DNA of 64,000 nt from Patiria pectinifera (Eukaryota > Echinodermata > Asteroidea > Valvatida > Asterinidae). Below, in pieces: positions 63,201 to 64,000 of the stretch. Each line of letters begins with the position of its first letter. Positions within the stretch are counted from its first letter, which is position 1. The notes beneath the pieces are model-generated. The model saw only the letters and a list, made by a program, of their open reading frames with translations, ran no database searches and had not been told where the DNA came from. The position numbers and the translations under genes were made by a program. The stretch covers positions 4,526,001-4,590,000 of the forward strand of contig CM057141.1 in the NCBI GenBank assembly GCA_029964075.1, written 5' to 3'.

Positions 63201-64000
63201 CCAACAAGCTATAGTTTGTCAAAATCCATTGATGTTGAGGTACCTTTAGACCGCGACATATGAGAGCCATGTCGGCTGGCGCTGACAGCCCTTGCTATGG
63301 GACTTACTGCACAAAAACGAAACTGGGGGCATCATGTACCTACGTCTGGGGCTCACTCCAAAAGTTTCAAGTCTGAAGCCTTGCCGATTTGTCAGCTTGT
63401 TGGCCTATTCATCCGCTATCCAACAAGCTATAGTTTGTCAAAATCCATCCATGTTGAGGTACCTTTAGACCGCGACATATGAGAGCCATGTCGGCTGGCG
63501 CTGACAGCCCTTGCTATGGGACTTACTGCACAAAAACGAAACTGGGGGCATCATGTACCTACGTCTGGGGCTCACTCCAAAAGTTTCAAGTCTGAAGCCT
63601 TGCCGATTTGTCAGCTTGTTGGCCTATTCATCCGCTATCCAACAAGCTATAGTTTGTCAAAATCCATTGATGTTGAGGTACCTTTAGACCGCGACATATG
63701 AGAGCCATGTCGGCTGGCGCTGACAGCCCTTGCTATGGGACTTACTGCACAAAAACGAAACTGGGGGCATCATGTACCTACGTCTGGGGCTCACTCCAAA
63801 AGTTTCAAGTCTGAAGCCTTGCCGATTTGTCAGCTTGTTGGCCTATTCATCCGCTATCCAACAAGCTATAGTTTGTCAAAATCCATCCATGTTAAGGTAC
63901 CTTTAGACCGCGACATATGAGAGCCATGTCGGCTGGCGCTGACAGCCCTTGCTATGGGACTTACTGCACAAAAACGAAACTGGGGGCATCATGTACCTAC
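60290..64000 (+). repeat. 219-bp satellite array, right segment (about 17 copies)
   Basis: Continues after the gap in the same orientation with copies close to consensus, and runs past the window edge at phase 47. The GAT variant is frequent here but always in the KpnI-positive form TTGATGTTGAGG (60606, 61041, 61916, 62354, 62574, 62792 and others), unlike the GAAG form of 40-58 kb. This is a different local mix of variants. Several copies have the G4 one-base deletion (after 60417, 60854, 61510 and 62823). Confidence 0.97.

Noticed and set aside
8812..63920. Hundreds of 61- and 73-codon open frames, one per satellite copy, as a tandem gene family or repeat protein
   Set aside because: They follow from a 219-bp period with one TGA per unit. 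Variable sites change amino acids freely, stops and one-base deletions are tolerated, and no copy has its own promoter or intron structure.
8432..64000. CRISPR array
   Set aside because: Repeats are 219 bp and contiguous with no unique spacers, there are no cas genes, and the gene context is animal.
8432..64000. CENP-B box within the satellite unit
   Set aside because: I looked for the TTCG and CGGG elements at the required spacing and found no match, so a centromeric role cannot be argued from this motif.

Overview
This is metazoan nuclear DNA, most likely from a marine invertebrate. The evidence is a class A GPCR gene with an RNA polymerase II type promoter (TATA, CCAAT), a polyadenylation signal, TTAGGG-type interstitial repeats, decayed transposon pieces and a very large satellite array. 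Nothing looks bacterial: there are no operons, ribosome binding sites or CRISPR array. I cannot name the species. The 500-N gap in the satellite is typical of a scaffold join in a long-read/Hi-C assembly.

Layout. (1) 1-2284: about 10 copies of a 219-bp satellite in forward orientation. (2) 2285-8431: a 6.1-kb non-satellite island. It holds one intronless seven-transmembrane receptor gene (3343-4641), its promoter (TATA at 3238), a long 3' region containing a ~640-bp foldback element (4843-5480) and an AATAAA signal (5671). These are followed by a degenerate telomere-like tract (5713-5812), AT-rich DNA, a hAT-like transposon relic (6726-6999), an inverted-repeat segment (7628-7755) and a four-unit minisatellite (8194-8426). 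(3) 8432-59789: about 235 more copies of the same satellite in the same orientation. (4) 59790-60289: an assembly gap. (5) 60290-64000: about 17 more copies, running off the window.

The satellite monomer is 219 bp (73 codons), so one 61-codon open frame recurs in every copy. I regard it as non-coding: frequent variants change the amino acid, many copies carry in-frame stops, and about 55 copies have a one-base deletion. No gene in the array is supported. The array is not uniform. Monomers near the island are more diverged, diverged blocks recur at 45.1-47.3 kb and 58.7-59.8 kb, and variant combinations repeat at set distances (3, 8, 16 and 57 monomers). This points to block-wise amplification and a loose higher-order structure, clearest at 40-58 kb.

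I found no multi-gene system. The most notable features are the receptor gene isolated inside satellite DNA, the long hairpin-forming element in its probable 3' UTR, and the hidden higher-order pattern of the array. Similarities and copy counts were judged by eye.
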